Shown here: positions 37,688-47,100 of the stretch, in pieces
How positions within the stretch are numbered: position 1 is the stretch's first letter
How the letters are laid out: each line of letters opens with the position of its first letter
Source of the DNA: Anaerococcus porci
GTDB taxonomy: Bacteria > Bacillota > Clostridia > Tissierellales > Peptoniphilaceae
DNA length: 64,000 nt
Assembly: GCF_009696575.1 (NCBI RefSeq)
Contig: NZ_VULQ01000001.1
Span: 62,001 to 126,000, forward strand
Reading direction: 5' to 3'
Made by a program: the position numbers and the translations under genes
The notes under the pieces: model-generated
Database searches by the model: none
The model's input: the letters and a program-made list of their open reading frames with translations, nothing else
Told to the model about the DNA's origin: nothing

Positions 37688-38860
37688 CTAAACCAATAAA
37701 TCCAAAATCTTATTAGCCAATTCTCTTTTTGTCATCATATTAAGCTTTTCAATACTCTTATGAGATAGAATTGAAGCTATATTAGTATCTACGTCAAAAC
37801 CTGCACCTTTTTTCTTAAGATCATTTGCTATAATATAATCAACCTTTTTAGCTTCTAATTTTTTTTGTGCATTATTAATCAAATCATCTGTTTCTGCTGC
37901 AAAACCTATAAGAGTTTGTTGATTTTTTTTATCACCAAAGTACTTTAAAATATCAATATTTTCAATTAATTCTAAATTTAAGTTATTTCCATCCTTTTTT
38001 ATTTTGACATCACTTGGTTTTTCAACTTTATAATCAGTAGGTGCAGCCGCCATTATTAGGGCGTCTGCATCATCAAATTCTTTATCTATTTCATCCTTTA
38101 ATTCTTTATTAGTATTGACATTCACTTTATCAACACAATCAACTTCAAATGGACTAACAGGACCAGAAATAAGCTTTACATCTGCACCTCGCTTAAAAGC
38201 TTCATATGCAATATTATATCCCATTTTACCACTTGATTTGTTAGTAATATATCTAACATAATCAATCTTTTCTACAGTAGGACCAGCTGTTACTATAATT
38301 TTTTTCCCATTTAGGTCTTTTTTGGTAAAGTAATAATCTAAATATTTTACTATATTTACAGGTTCTTGCATTCTGCCATCACCGCGTGTATTACAAGCAA
38401 GCATACCTAATAAAGGATTTATTATGTAAACACCCCTATCTTCTATAGTTTTTAAATTTTTTTGAGTAGCGGGATGATTTAGCATGTTTGTATTCATTGT
38501 CGGTGCTACAATTATATCCTTATCACAAGCAAGTATACTTGCTGTTAGCATATTATCTGCTATACCATAAGTCATTTTAGCTAAGGTATTAGCTGTAAGT
38601 GGTGCTATTAGAAAAACATCTGCCCATTTAGGAAGTTCTATATGATGGACCTTATCATGATGACCTTCAAACATATCAGAATATACTTTGCATTTTCCCA
38701 TGGTTTCAAATGACAATGGGGTTACAAATTTACAAGCTCCCTCTGTCATTATTATTTTAAGGTTCGCCCCTTCTTTTTTTAGCCTAGAGCATAAGTCTAG
38801 AACCTTATAAGTAGCTATACCTCCTGAAACTCCAAGAAGTATATTCTTTCCTTTAATCAT
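37688..38860 (-). CDS. coaBC: Bifunctional phosphopantothenoylcysteine decarboxylase/phosphopantothenate--cysteine ligase
   Basis: This 390-residue enzyme carries out two steps of CoA synthesis. The CoaC flavoprotein half (residues 1 to about 180) has GVSGGIATYK, the His in HHIELPKWAD, APTMNTNM and LACNTRGDGRM. The CoaB half has VTAGPTVEKID and KKKGAGFDVDTN. It overlaps rpoZ by 8 bases. Confidence 0.95.
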   Translation of the reverse strand: MIKGKNILLGVSGGIATYKVLDLCSRLKKEGANLKIIMTEGACKFVTPLSFETMGKCKVYSDMFEGHHDKVHHIELPKWADVFLIAPLTANTLAKMTYGIADNMLTASILACDKDIIVAPTMNTNMLNHPATQKNLKTIEDRGVYIINPLLGMLACNTRGDGRMQEPVNIVKYLDYYFTKKDLNGKKIIVTAGPTVEKIDYVRYITNKSSGKMGYNIAYEAFKRGADVKLISGPVSPFEVDCVDKVNVNTNKELKDEIDKEFDDADALIMAAAPTDYKVEKPSDVKIKKDGNNLNLELIENIDILKYFGDKKNQQTLIGFAAETDDLINNAQKKLEAKKVDYIIANDLKKKGAGFDVDTNIASILSHKSIEKLNMMTKRELANKILDLLV

Positions 38861-39041
38861 ACTTTCTAACTTTTCCTTCCATTATTTCATGTAATGCTTG
38901 AGTTACTGGTTTCGCTTCTTTATCCTTAGTCAAAAGATCTGAACCATTTACAATTCTTCTTGCTCTTTTTGCACACATCATGCAAATTTCATACCTACTT
39001 GAACTAATATTTGATAATTCTTTAAATGATGGATTATTCAT
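38853..39041 (-). CDS. rpoZ: RNA polymerase omega subunit
   Basis: This 62-residue protein has the omega signature SSRYEICMMCAKRARRI and the KPVTQALHEI segment. It is between gmk and coaBC, the usual place. GGAG precedes the ATG. Confidence 0.9.
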   Translation of the reverse strand: MNNPSFKELSNISSSRYEICMMCAKRARRIVNGSDLLTKDKEAKPVTQALHEIMEGKVRKYD

Positions 39042-39042
39042 T

Positions 39043-39639
39043 TTACTCCCTTTCGAAATTTATTTCCTCTCTAAATACCCTATGTTTCTCAGCGTTTATT
39101 ATTTCATTAACTAAATTTATTGCTGAATTTAGATGATCATTAACTACTAAATAATCATATTCATTGATATAGGATAATTCCTTTTTAGCATTATTCATCC
39201 TAAGTTTAATATCTTTAGTAGTTTCAGTTCCCCTATTTACAATTCTATTTTTCAATTCACTTAGACTAGGAGGCGCTAGAAAAATAAAAACTCCATTATC
39301 AGTATTTTTCTTTACATTTAATGCTCCTTGAACATCAATCTCCAAAATAACTATTTTACCTTCATTAATTTTTTCTTCTACAAAGTCTTTAGGAGTTCCA
39401 TAATAATTATTATGTACTTTAGCATATTCCAAAAACTTATCTTCATTTATCATTTTTTCAAATTCATCATGGCTCTTAAAAAAATAGCTTACCCCTTCTA
39501 TCTCCCCAGGTCTTTGCTTCCTGGTAGTAACAGATACAGAATAAACTAAGTTTTTTTGTGTATTCATAAGATCATGTAGTACTGTACCCTTACCAACTCC
39601 TGAAGGTCCAGAAATTACTAATAAAAATCCTTTTTTCAT
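39043..39639 (-). CDS. gmk: Guanylate kinase
   Basis: This 198-residue enzyme phosphorylates GMP to GDP. P-loop ISGPSGVGKGT, GMP-binding SVSVTTRKQRPGEIEGVSYFF and ILEIDVQGA are present. AGGAGG lies 5 bases before the ATG. It begins the gmk-rpoZ-coaBC-priA-ftsY run and is divergent from rqcH across an 89-base promoter region. Confidence 0.95.
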   Translation of the reverse strand: MKKGFLLVISGPSGVGKGTVLHDLMNTQKNLVYSVSVTTRKQRPGEIEGVSYFFKSHDEFEKMINEDKFLEYAKVHNNYYGTPKDFVEEKINEGKIVILEIDVQGALNVKKNTDNGVFIFLAPPSLSELKNRIVNRGTETTKDIKLRMNNAKKELSYINEYDYLVVNDHLNSAINLVNEIINAEKHRVFREEINFERE

Positions 39640-39670
39640 TGCGCCTCCTTATTACTTCTATTTTACTTTA

Positions 39671-39699
39671 TGGAAAAATTTACTTCAAGTCTGTATAAT
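39671..39699 (+). promoter_or_regulatory. Promoter for rqcH
   Basis: TGGAAA (39671-39676), a 17-base spacer and a perfect TATAAT (39694-39699) lie 29 bases before the rqcH ATG, which has AGAGGTGAT as ribosome site. Confidence 0.55.
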
Positions 39700-39728
39700 G
39701 ATTAGTATCAATTAAAAGAGGTGATAAT

Positions 39729-41474
39729 ATGAGTTTTGATGGTCTAGTAACCAGAGCTGTCACTTATGAACTTAAGAATAAAGTAATAGGAGGAAAAATT
39801 CAAAAAATCAGCCAACCTTCTAAAAATGATATTGTATTAAGTATATACTCTTTAGGAAAAAGCTATAAGTTAATGATAAGTGCAAATAATAACGAAGGAA
39901 GAGTTAGTTTTTCAAATGAAAAATTTGAAAATCCACAAAATCCACCAAATTTCTGTATGGTTTTAAGAAAATATCTTAACCAAAGTAAAATCATTGACAT
40001 TGAACAGTATAAATTAGATAGGGTAATTATTTTTCATATATCTTCTATTGATGAAATGGGATTTGATGTATCAAATAAATTAATAGTTGAAATTATGGGT
40101 AAATACTCAAATATTATTCTTACTGATGATAATTTCAAAATCATTGATTCTATAAAGAGAGTTAACAACAAGATGTCATCTGTAAGAGAAATTTTGCCAG
40201 GCAAGAATTATAATTTTATAAAAAGTGATAAATTTAATATACTTGAAAACTTTGATAAGGATATATATTATATAGATAAAAAAACTCCAGATAATGCAAA
40301 TCCAAAAGAATTACTATATTCTACATACTTAGGATTTTCACCTACAATAGCTAATGAACTATGTTATAGAGCAGGTATAGATACTAGGGTTAATTGGGGA
40401 TTAGTTAGCGAAGACGAGAAAAAAGCTTTAAATAAAAATATAATTAAATTAAGATCAAAATTATTAGAAAATGATTACACTCCTACATTATATAAAGAAA
40501 ATAATAAATTTAAAGAATTTTATTCTTTTAGACTTAGACATCTACAATATGAATATAAAAAATATGACTTTATAAGCGAAGCTATAGAAGAATTTTATAA
40601 AGTTAATAAGTCAAACGATAGGCTAAGACAAATTAAAAATGATCTTGAAAGAAAGATAAATAGCCATATAAAGTCTACTAAAAAGAAAATTACAATACTA
40701 GATAAAAATCTTAGTAAAGAAAATTCTATGGAACTTTATAGGAAAAGTGGAGATTTGCTAGCAGCTAATATAAATAAAATAAGTAAAGGAATGAATTCAA
40801 TAAGAGTAAATAATTTTTATGATGAAAATAAAGAAATAAAAATTATAATTGATCCATTAAAAAATCCTTGGGAAAATGTAGATAATTATTATAAGAGATA
40901 TAAAAAATTAAAAAATTCTATTAGCTATGCTAAAAAAGATTATCCAAATCAAATAGAATATCTAAATTATCTCCTTCAACTTCTAGATTTTGTAGAAAGA
41001 AGTGATAGTATAAACGATTTAGATGATATAAAATCCGAACTTATATCTAATAAAATAATCAAAGATTCTAGTAGAAATAAAAAATCAAATAAAGAAAAGT
41101 CAAAACCTAAACATTATATAACTATAAATAATAGTCATATATATGTGGGTAAAAATTCTAGGCAAAATGATTATATTACTTTAAAATTAGCTGGAAAACA
41201 TGATTACTTTTTCCATGTTAGAAATGCACCTGGAAGTCATGTTATTTTAAAGACAGATAATTTTAATGAAAATGATTTAATATCTGCATCCTATCTTGCT
41301 GCTAGTAATTCTTCTCTTTCTAATTCATTAAAAGTGGATGTAGACTACACTGAAAAAAAGAATGTAAATAAGGCCAAGGGTTCTAAGCTTGGTATGGTAT
41401 ATTATGAAAATTTTAATACTATAACTGTAGATTTAAGCGACAAGCCAAAAGATTTATATAAAAGAATACAATAA
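39729..41474 (+). CDS. rqcH: Rqc2/NEMF homologue RqcH
   Basis: This 581-residue NFACT-family protein recruits tRNA-Ala to stalled 50S subunits and adds alanine tails for degradation. The NFACT-N domain begins MSFDGLVTRAVTYELKN and includes PNFCMVLRKYL. A coiled coil lies near residues 290-420. The NFACT-R domain carries HYITINNSHIYVGKNSRQND and YFFHVRNAPGSHVIL. It is the only plus-strand gene between 20 and 54 kb. Confidence 0.92.
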   Translation: MSFDGLVTRAVTYELKNKVIGGKIQKISQPSKNDIVLSIYSLGKSYKLMISANNNEGRVSFSNEKFENPQNPPNFCMVLRKYLNQSKIIDIEQYKLDRVIIFHISSIDEMGFDVSNKLIVEIMGKYSNIILTDDNFKIIDSIKRVNNKMSSVREILPGKNYNFIKSDKFNILENFDKDIYYIDKKTPDNANPKELLYSTYLGFSPTIANELCYRAGIDTRVNWGLVSEDEKKALNKNIIKLRSKLLENDYTPTLYKENNKFKEFYSFRLRHLQYEYKKYDFISEAIEEFYKVNKSNDRLRQIKNDLERKINSHIKSTKKKITILDKNLSKENSMELYRKSGDLLAANINKISKGMNSIRVNNFYDENKEIKIIIDPLKNPWENVDNYYKRYKKLKNSISYAKKDYPNQIEYLNYLLQLLDFVERSDSINDLDDIKSELISNKIIKDSSRNKKSNKEKSKPKHYITINNSHIYVGKNSRQNDYITLKLAGKHDYFFHVRNAPGSHVILKTDNFNENDLISASYLAASNSSLSNSLKVDVDYTEKKNVNKAKGSKLGMVYYENFNTITVDLSDKPKDLYKRIQ

Positions 41475-41499
41475 AAAAGATTAAGATAATTAAACTAAA

Positions 41500-41722
41500 T
41501 CAATTATATAAATACTCTAATATAGTGATTAAAGAGATTAACAATTTATCAAGACTATTAAAAGCATTATTTTTACTTTTAGATTATTTGTTAATTTTAG
41601 GACTAAAATTTTTATTATTAGAAATTTAGTTTTAAGAAATTAAAAACCAGGTGGTAGTATGTTCTACTTCCTGGTAAATAATTGTGTTTATTTTTATCTA
41701 TCAACACGATTCGACAAGAGCC
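41500..41722 (+). mobile_element. Second ISL3-like 3' remnant, more decayed
   Basis: Bases from about 41527 to 41722 align by eye with 25655-25847. The frame shows IKEINNL as a worn form of the transposase end and has stops. The hairpin is now imperfect (41646-41657 with 41664-41675). The tip CAACACGATTCGACAAGAGCC (41702-41722) matches the tip of the first copy at most positions. It lies after rqcH in the 41475-41902 gap. Confidence 0.58.
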
Positions 41723-41739
41723 TTAAAAATATTTTGGCA

Positions 41740-41776
41740 TAAAAAAACCTCAATCTATATTTCGGATTTTGAGGTT
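41740..41776 (-). terminator. Rho-independent terminator after hup
   Basis: On the minus strand AACCTCAA (41776-41769) pairs with TTGAGGTT (41753-41746), followed by TTTTT. It lies about 126 bases past the hup stop, so the GC-rich palindrome at 41808-41866 would be within the 3' end of the hup transcript. Confidence 0.8.
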
Positions 41777-41807
41777 ATATAATAGTTGATATAGTATTTT
41801 ATATTTA

Positions 41808-41866
41808 GAATACTCGACAGCCCCAATAGGGGCGTGCCTGTATTCATGTCTTATGCACTTTTGTGC
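41808..41866. repeat. Two GC-rich palindromes downstream of hup
   Basis: GAATAC (41808-41813) pairs with GTATTC (41840-41845). Inside, GCCCC (41820-41824) pairs with GGGGC (41829-41833) around AATA, leaving a 6x6 internal loop. A second hairpin, GCAC-TTTT-GTGC, follows at 41855-41866. The GC content is unlike the surroundings. It could be a structured 3' RNA or the subterminal hairpin of a lost IS200/IS605-like element. I cannot name it. Confidence 0.55.
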
Positions 41867-41902
41867 AAACTAACATATAGCTAGTAGTTTTGAATTATTT
41901 AT

Positions 41903-42181
41903 TTATTTATTAACTGCTTCTTTAAGTGTTTTTCCTGCTTTAAATACTGGAGCTTTAGAAGCTGGAATTTTTATAACTTCATCTGGTTTTCTAGGATTTC
42001 TACCTTCCCTAGCTTTTCTATCCCTTGTTTCAAAAGTTCCAAATCCAACTAATTGTACTTTTTCTTCTTTTGCTAAAGCTTCTGTTACAGTTTCGATAAA
42101 AGCATTTAAAGCTCTTTCTGCTTCAACTTTTTTAAGTCCACTTTTTTCTGAAATATTAACTAATAATTCTGATTTATTCAT
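41903..42181 (-). CDS. hup: HU-family DNA-binding protein
   Basis: The 92-residue HU begins MNKSELLVNISEKSGLKK and carries the beta-arm GFGTFETRDRKAREGRNPRKPDE with the proline tip RNPRKP. It compacts and bends DNA as a dimer. AAGGAGG precedes the ATG, and a near-consensus promoter lies upstream, suiting a highly expressed gene. Confidence 0.95.
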   Translation of the reverse strand: MNKSELLVNISEKSGLKKVEAERALNAFIETVTEALAKEEKVQLVGFGTFETRDRKAREGRNPRKPDEVIKIPASKAPVFKAGKTLKEAVNK

Positions 42182-42233
42182 ATTTCCTCCTTATAAATCA
42201 ATCTTAATCTTATTCTGCTTAACTCTAAGTTAG

Positions 42234-42262
42234 ATTATACATAAATATATAATATTTTTCAA
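42234..42262 (-). promoter_or_regulatory. Sigma-A promoter for hup
   Basis: On the minus strand TTGAAA (42262-42257), a 17-base spacer and TATAAT (42239-42234) lie 53 bases before the ATG. Confidence 0.75.
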
Positions 42263-42266
42263 GCAT

Positions 42267-43187
42267 TTATCTAATAAAAAGATTGATATTTGAGTTTTTT
42301 ATTAGATTTTTTATATATTTATCATACTCATTTTTTAAATAAATTTCCTTAGCTCTAACTAATAAATCATTTTCTTTTGTATTTAATGAATTTACCATTA
42401 GTATAAAGTATGAATCCTCATTCTCGAAGATTTTACTAACTTTATCTTTTTCATAAATATTTGCTAAAGATAGAAGTTTATCATCATTATATACAAAATC
42501 AGACCTAAATATTTCATAATTTCTAATATCAGATTCTAAAAATTTCCTAAAATCATTACTATTATTAATTTGTTCTTTAACTTTCTGAGCTTCTAATTTA
42601 TCATCAAAAATAAGAACATCATATTTATACATTTTCTGTAATTTTTTATTATTTTTATAAAATTCTCTTACATCCTTATCTTTAATCTTATTATTATTCA
42701 CAAAGAATTCCCAATGTTTTTTCCTGATTGAATCATTAAATAAAATCTCGTTAATTTCACTTTGATCAGAACCAAAGGCTTCAACATTTGCCAAAAGAGA
42801 TGCTTCATCACCTATTTTATCAGATAGTTCTTTTAATAAATTTTGAGAATCATTCTTACTAACTTTAATATTATTTCTATCTAAATCATTTAAAAATATC
42901 TGATCTTTTATTAATGAATCAAGAAGTTCAGACTCTAACTTTTTAAAATTAGAATCTCCATTCTTATTTTTATCATCAAGGTATGATTCCCCATATTTTT
43001 TTATATAAAATTTTTGATAAAAGCTAAGTTCTTTTTCAAATTTTTCTTTAAATATTGGTTTATTATCAACTATTGCTACACAGTTGTTTTTGTCTATATT
43101 ATTTGTCGAACAAGATGTAATTAAAAAAGAAATAAGACTAATTATTACTATTAGAATTTTCTTTGTTTTCTTTGTTTGAACTATCAT
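42267..43187 (-). CDS. Lipoprotein with SurA/PrsA-like N-terminal chaperone region
   Basis: This is a 306-residue probable lipoprotein: signal ILIVIISLISFLITSC with the lipobox Cys, then AIVDNKPIFKEKFEKEL, which resembles the start of PrsA/SurA chaperone domains (compare AMVANEKIPKDAYKDEM in the neighbour). No parvulin PPIase core (SHILV, GGDLG) is recognisable, so it is probably a foldase-like paralogue without isomerase activity. Its start overlaps the prsA end by about 50 bases with no clear ribosome site, so translation is probably coupled. Confidence 0.7.
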   Translation of the reverse strand: MIVQTKKTKKILIVIISLISFLITSCSTNNIDKNNCVAIVDNKPIFKEKFEKELSFYQKFYIKKYGESYLDDKNKNGDSNFKKLESELLDSLIKDQIFLNDLDRNNIKVSKNDSQNLLKELSDKIGDEASLLANVEAFGSDQSEINEILFNDSIRKKHWEFFVNNNKIKDKDVREFYKNNKKLQKMYKYDVLIFDDKLEAQKVKEQINNSNDFRKFLESDIRNYEIFRSDFVYNDDKLLSLANIYEKDKVSKIFENEDSYFILMVNSLNTKENDLLVRAKEIYLKNEYDKYIKNLIKNSNINLFIR

Positions 43188-44184
43188 TATTTTTTTGCTT
43201 TATATCTGTCTCAGAGTTTTTTGTTTGAGGTCCATCTTCTGTTACAACTTTTGCATCATTAAATAATTTAGTTAGATATTCAGAATATTTTTTATCATTA
43301 AGTGCTTTAGAAATATCTTCTTTTAAGTCCTCAGCACTATCTTTCTTGTCTTCAACTTTTATAATATGATAGCCATAAGATGTCTTTACTGGATCGGATA
43401 TTTCACCTTTGTTCATAGAAAAAGCCTTGTCTGAGAATTCTTTAGCCATTTGAGACTTGTTAAAGTAGCCTAAGTCACCGCCCTTGGCTGCATTAGCAGT
43501 ATCTTTAGAATATTCCTTAGCTAGTTTTGCAAAATCTTCACCCTTATCTAATTTTTCTTTTAATTCTTTGGCTGTAGCTTCATCTTCAACTAAAATATGA
43601 CTGGCTTTAACTTGAATTAGGTTATCTTTATTTTCATCAAAATATTTTTTTATTTCATCATCCGAAACAGGATTATTTTCTTCAAACCATGCTCTATGTT
43701 TTTGATAAATTTGGTCTTTTTTGATGGTTTCTTTAAATTTGTCACTGCTCATATTATAATCATCAAGCATCTTATCGAATTTTTCTTCTCCTCCAAATTG
43801 TTGGATGTATTTAAGAAATTTTTCGTTTACTTCCTTATCATCAACTTTAACATTGTTTTTTTTCATATCATTCGATATAAGTTTATCTTGAATCATCATA
43901 TTTACAATTGAAGATTTTAATTGTTGTTGGCTTGCAAGCATTGCAGAATAAAAACTCATTTCATCTTTATATGCATCTTTAGGAATTTTTTCATTCGCTA
44001 CCATTGCAACAGCATCATCTTCTAATTTTACATCTTTATTAGTTTTATCTTTTTCTTGATTAGAACTTTCTGTAGCAGTTGTCTCTTTTTTGTTGCTTGA
44101 GGCATTGTTATTTGTATTATTATTTGAACAAGCCCCTAATACAAATCCTGTAGCTAATACTAAAGCTAATATTTTTTTATTCAT
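43138..44184 (-). CDS. prsA: Foldase lipoprotein PrsA (parvulin-type peptidyl-prolyl isomerase)
   Basis: This 348-residue extracellular lipoprotein has signal ILALVLATGFVLGAC with the lipobox LGAC. A Ser/Asn/Lys linker, a SurA-N-like region and a PPIC domain follow (VKASHILVEDEATAKEL, AKGGDLGYF, SYGYHIIKVED). The C-terminal tail is Asn/Ser/Lys-rich. It assists folding of exported proteins. The ATG overlaps the mfd stop by 4 bases; mfd-prsA is a common Clostridia pair. Confidence 0.92.
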   Translation of the reverse strand: MNKKILALVLATGFVLGACSNNNTNNNASSNKKETTATESSNQEKDKTNKDVKLEDDAVAMVANEKIPKDAYKDEMSFYSAMLASQQQLKSSIVNMMIQDKLISNDMKKNNVKVDDKEVNEKFLKYIQQFGGEEKFDKMLDDYNMSSDKFKETIKKDQIYQKHRAWFEENNPVSDDEIKKYFDENKDNLIQVKASHILVEDEATAKELKEKLDKGEDFAKLAKEYSKDTANAAKGGDLGYFNKSQMAKEFSDKAFSMNKGEISDPVKTSYGYHIIKVEDKKDSAEDLKEDISKALNDKKYSEYLTKLFNDAKVVTEDGPQTKNSETDIKQKNNDSSNKENKENSNSNN

Positions 44185-47100
44185 TCTGTCTCCTTAATTT
44201 CTTTTATTAATTTTAAAAGTTCATAGCAGTCTAATAACTTGGTACTTGTGTTTGGTATATTAAATGATGGATTATGAGATAAGTCTAATGATAGTTTACT
44301 TTTATATTTTTCATTAATTTGTGAGAGTTCTTTAAATGTAAATTTATTTCTATCACTATATGATATTTTAATCTGATCTTTAACTTCTCTAATTTCATCA
44401 AAACCTAATCTATCAGCTAAAGACTTTATTAAAGATACATACATTATATTATCCACCATAATTGGCACATCTCCATATCTATCTATTAAGTCTTCTACAA
44501 TTAGGCTATAATCTTCTAGATTATCAATCTTAGAAATTCTAGTATACATTTCAATTTTTTGACCAGGATCCTCTATATATGTTTCAGGTATATATGCATC
44601 AATTTTTATATCAATATATACATTATTAAATTTATAATCTTTAATCTCTTTACCACTTGCCTTATTAATAGCTTGTTGTAAAAATTTAACATATAAGTCA
44701 TACCCAATAGCTTCTACTTGTCCGCTCTGACTTTCACCTAAAATATTACCTGCTCCTCTTAGCTCTAAATCTCTCATAGCAATTTTATAGCCAGATCCAA
44801 AATCTGAAAAATCCTTAATTGATTTCAGTCTTTTTTCTCCTATTTCTGTTAAAACTTTACCTTTTTTATAAGTAAAATATGCATATGAGGATCTAGAGGA
44901 CCTACCGATGCGGCCCTTTAATTGATAAAGTTGACTCAACCCCATCATGTCAGAATCATAAACTATAATTGTGTTTACATTTTGTATATCCATTCCAGTT
45001 TCAATGATTGTTGTAGAAAGTAATATATCAATTTCACCCTTTATAAAGTCTTCCATCACCTTTTCTAAACTTTTTGGAGTCATTTGACCATGAGCAATGG
45101 CTATATTTGCATCAGGAACTAATTGTTTAAGATGATTATAAATTTTTTCTATATTTCCAACCCTATTATAAACAAAATATACTTGACCATTCCTATCTAA
45201 TTCTTTTTCTATTGCTCTTTTTATTATTATAAAATCATATTCTATTACATAAGTGTTTACTGGCATTCTTCTTTCTGGCGGCTTATCTAAGGTTGACATA
45301 TCTCTTATTCCAGTTAAAGACATTTGTAAAGTTCTAGGAATTGGAGTTGCTGATAATGTAAGAACATCGAGATTTTCTTTTAATTTTTTCATTTTATCTT
45401 TATGTCTTACGCCAAATCTTTGCTCTTCATCTATAATTAGTAATCCTAAGTTTTTAAATACAATATCTGATGATAAAAGTCTATGGGTTCCAATTATTAT
45501 ATCAACTTTTCCTGATTTTAAGTTTTTAATGGTATTATCTTGGTCTTTTTTTGAAACAAATCTTGAAAGCATCCTACAATCAATTGGAAAATCTTTAAAC
45601 CTTTCAAGCATAGTTTCATAATGCTGTCTTGCAAGAATTGTAGTTGGAACTAGAAAGCAAACTTGATATCCATCCATTATAGCTTTAAATGCTGCTCTTA
45701 GAGCAACCTCAGTTTTTCCATAACCAACATCACCGCATAAGAGTCTGTCCATGGGTTTATCCTTTTCCATGTCTTTTTTTATTTCATTTATGGCTCTTAA
45801 CTGACTTTCAGTTTCTTCATATATAAATGAATCTTCAAACTCTTTTTGCCAAGCTGTATCCTTACTAAAGGCATGACCCTTTAATTTTGATCTTTTAGCA
45901 TATAATTCTACTAAGTCTTCAGCTATTTCATCTACAGCTTTTTTTGCTTTTTGTTTTGCTTTTTTCCACTGATTTGAGCCTAGAGATGATAATTTAGGTT
46001 TATCACCCTTATTACCAATATACTTACTAACTAAGTCCATTTGATCTACTGGCACAAAGACCTTGTCTTTTCCCATATATTCAATAAGGAAATAATCTTT
46101 TTTTATATTATTGACTTCTATTTGGGATAAACCTTTATATATACCAATACCATTATTTTCGTGTACTACATAATCACCAACTTCAATATCAGAATAGTTT
46201 AGGATATCATTAGCATTTAAAATCTTTGATTTTTTTTTCTTTTTCTTTCTTTTTTTATCCTTACCAAAAATATCCCTATAACTATATACATTTATTGCTG
46301 AGTCAATTATTATATAACCTCTAGATGTATTTCTGTCAGTAATTATTATATTATTATTTTCAAAATTACTATAAAAATCATAAGTAAAATTATTAATACC
46401 ATTTTTTATAAAAAGGTCTGCTAAATTTTCTTGAGTCTTTTTGGTTGCACCTAATATTAGAATCTTTTCATCTTTATATATTAAGTTTTTAATATTTGCT
46501 ATAAAAGAATCTATATCATTATTAAAGTTTTCTTGTTCTATAGTTCTTAATTCTATAATTTTTTTTGCTTTAATATTTGACGTATTTTTCAACAAACTAG
46601 ATGCATTTATTATAGGAAAAGATTTGATATTTATAAACACATCTTTGATAGGTATTTTTATATTAGAAAAAGATGAAAATACTTCTTCATTTTCTATTTG
46701 TAAACCTAAATCTAATGAAAATTTATCCCTTCTATCTTTATATTCCTCTTCAACCCTATTTAAATCGTCAAATATAATGATTGGCTCATCATTAATATAA
46801 TCAAAAATACTTTCATAATTTTCATCTCTAAAATAAGTAATCAAATCATCATTAGCTATATATAGACTATCCTTAATATATGAAATGATTTGTCTATATT
46901 TATCTTTAAGCTTTATAAAATCACTAGTATTATTTAACTTATCCAATTGCTCTTCTATATTAAGAATTACTTTTTTATAGTCTTCTTTGTCATAGATTAA
47001 TTCTTTTGTAGGTCTTATTTCAACACTTTCTATATTTCCCAATGAACGTTGAGTGTTACTGTCAAAAAATCTTATAGAATCTACTTCATTATCAAAGAGC

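Noticed and set aside
46205-46250. Lysine run in Mfd as a possible insertion or sequencing problem
   Set aside because: The same linker is Lys-rich in other Firmicute Mfd proteins and the frame continues normally.
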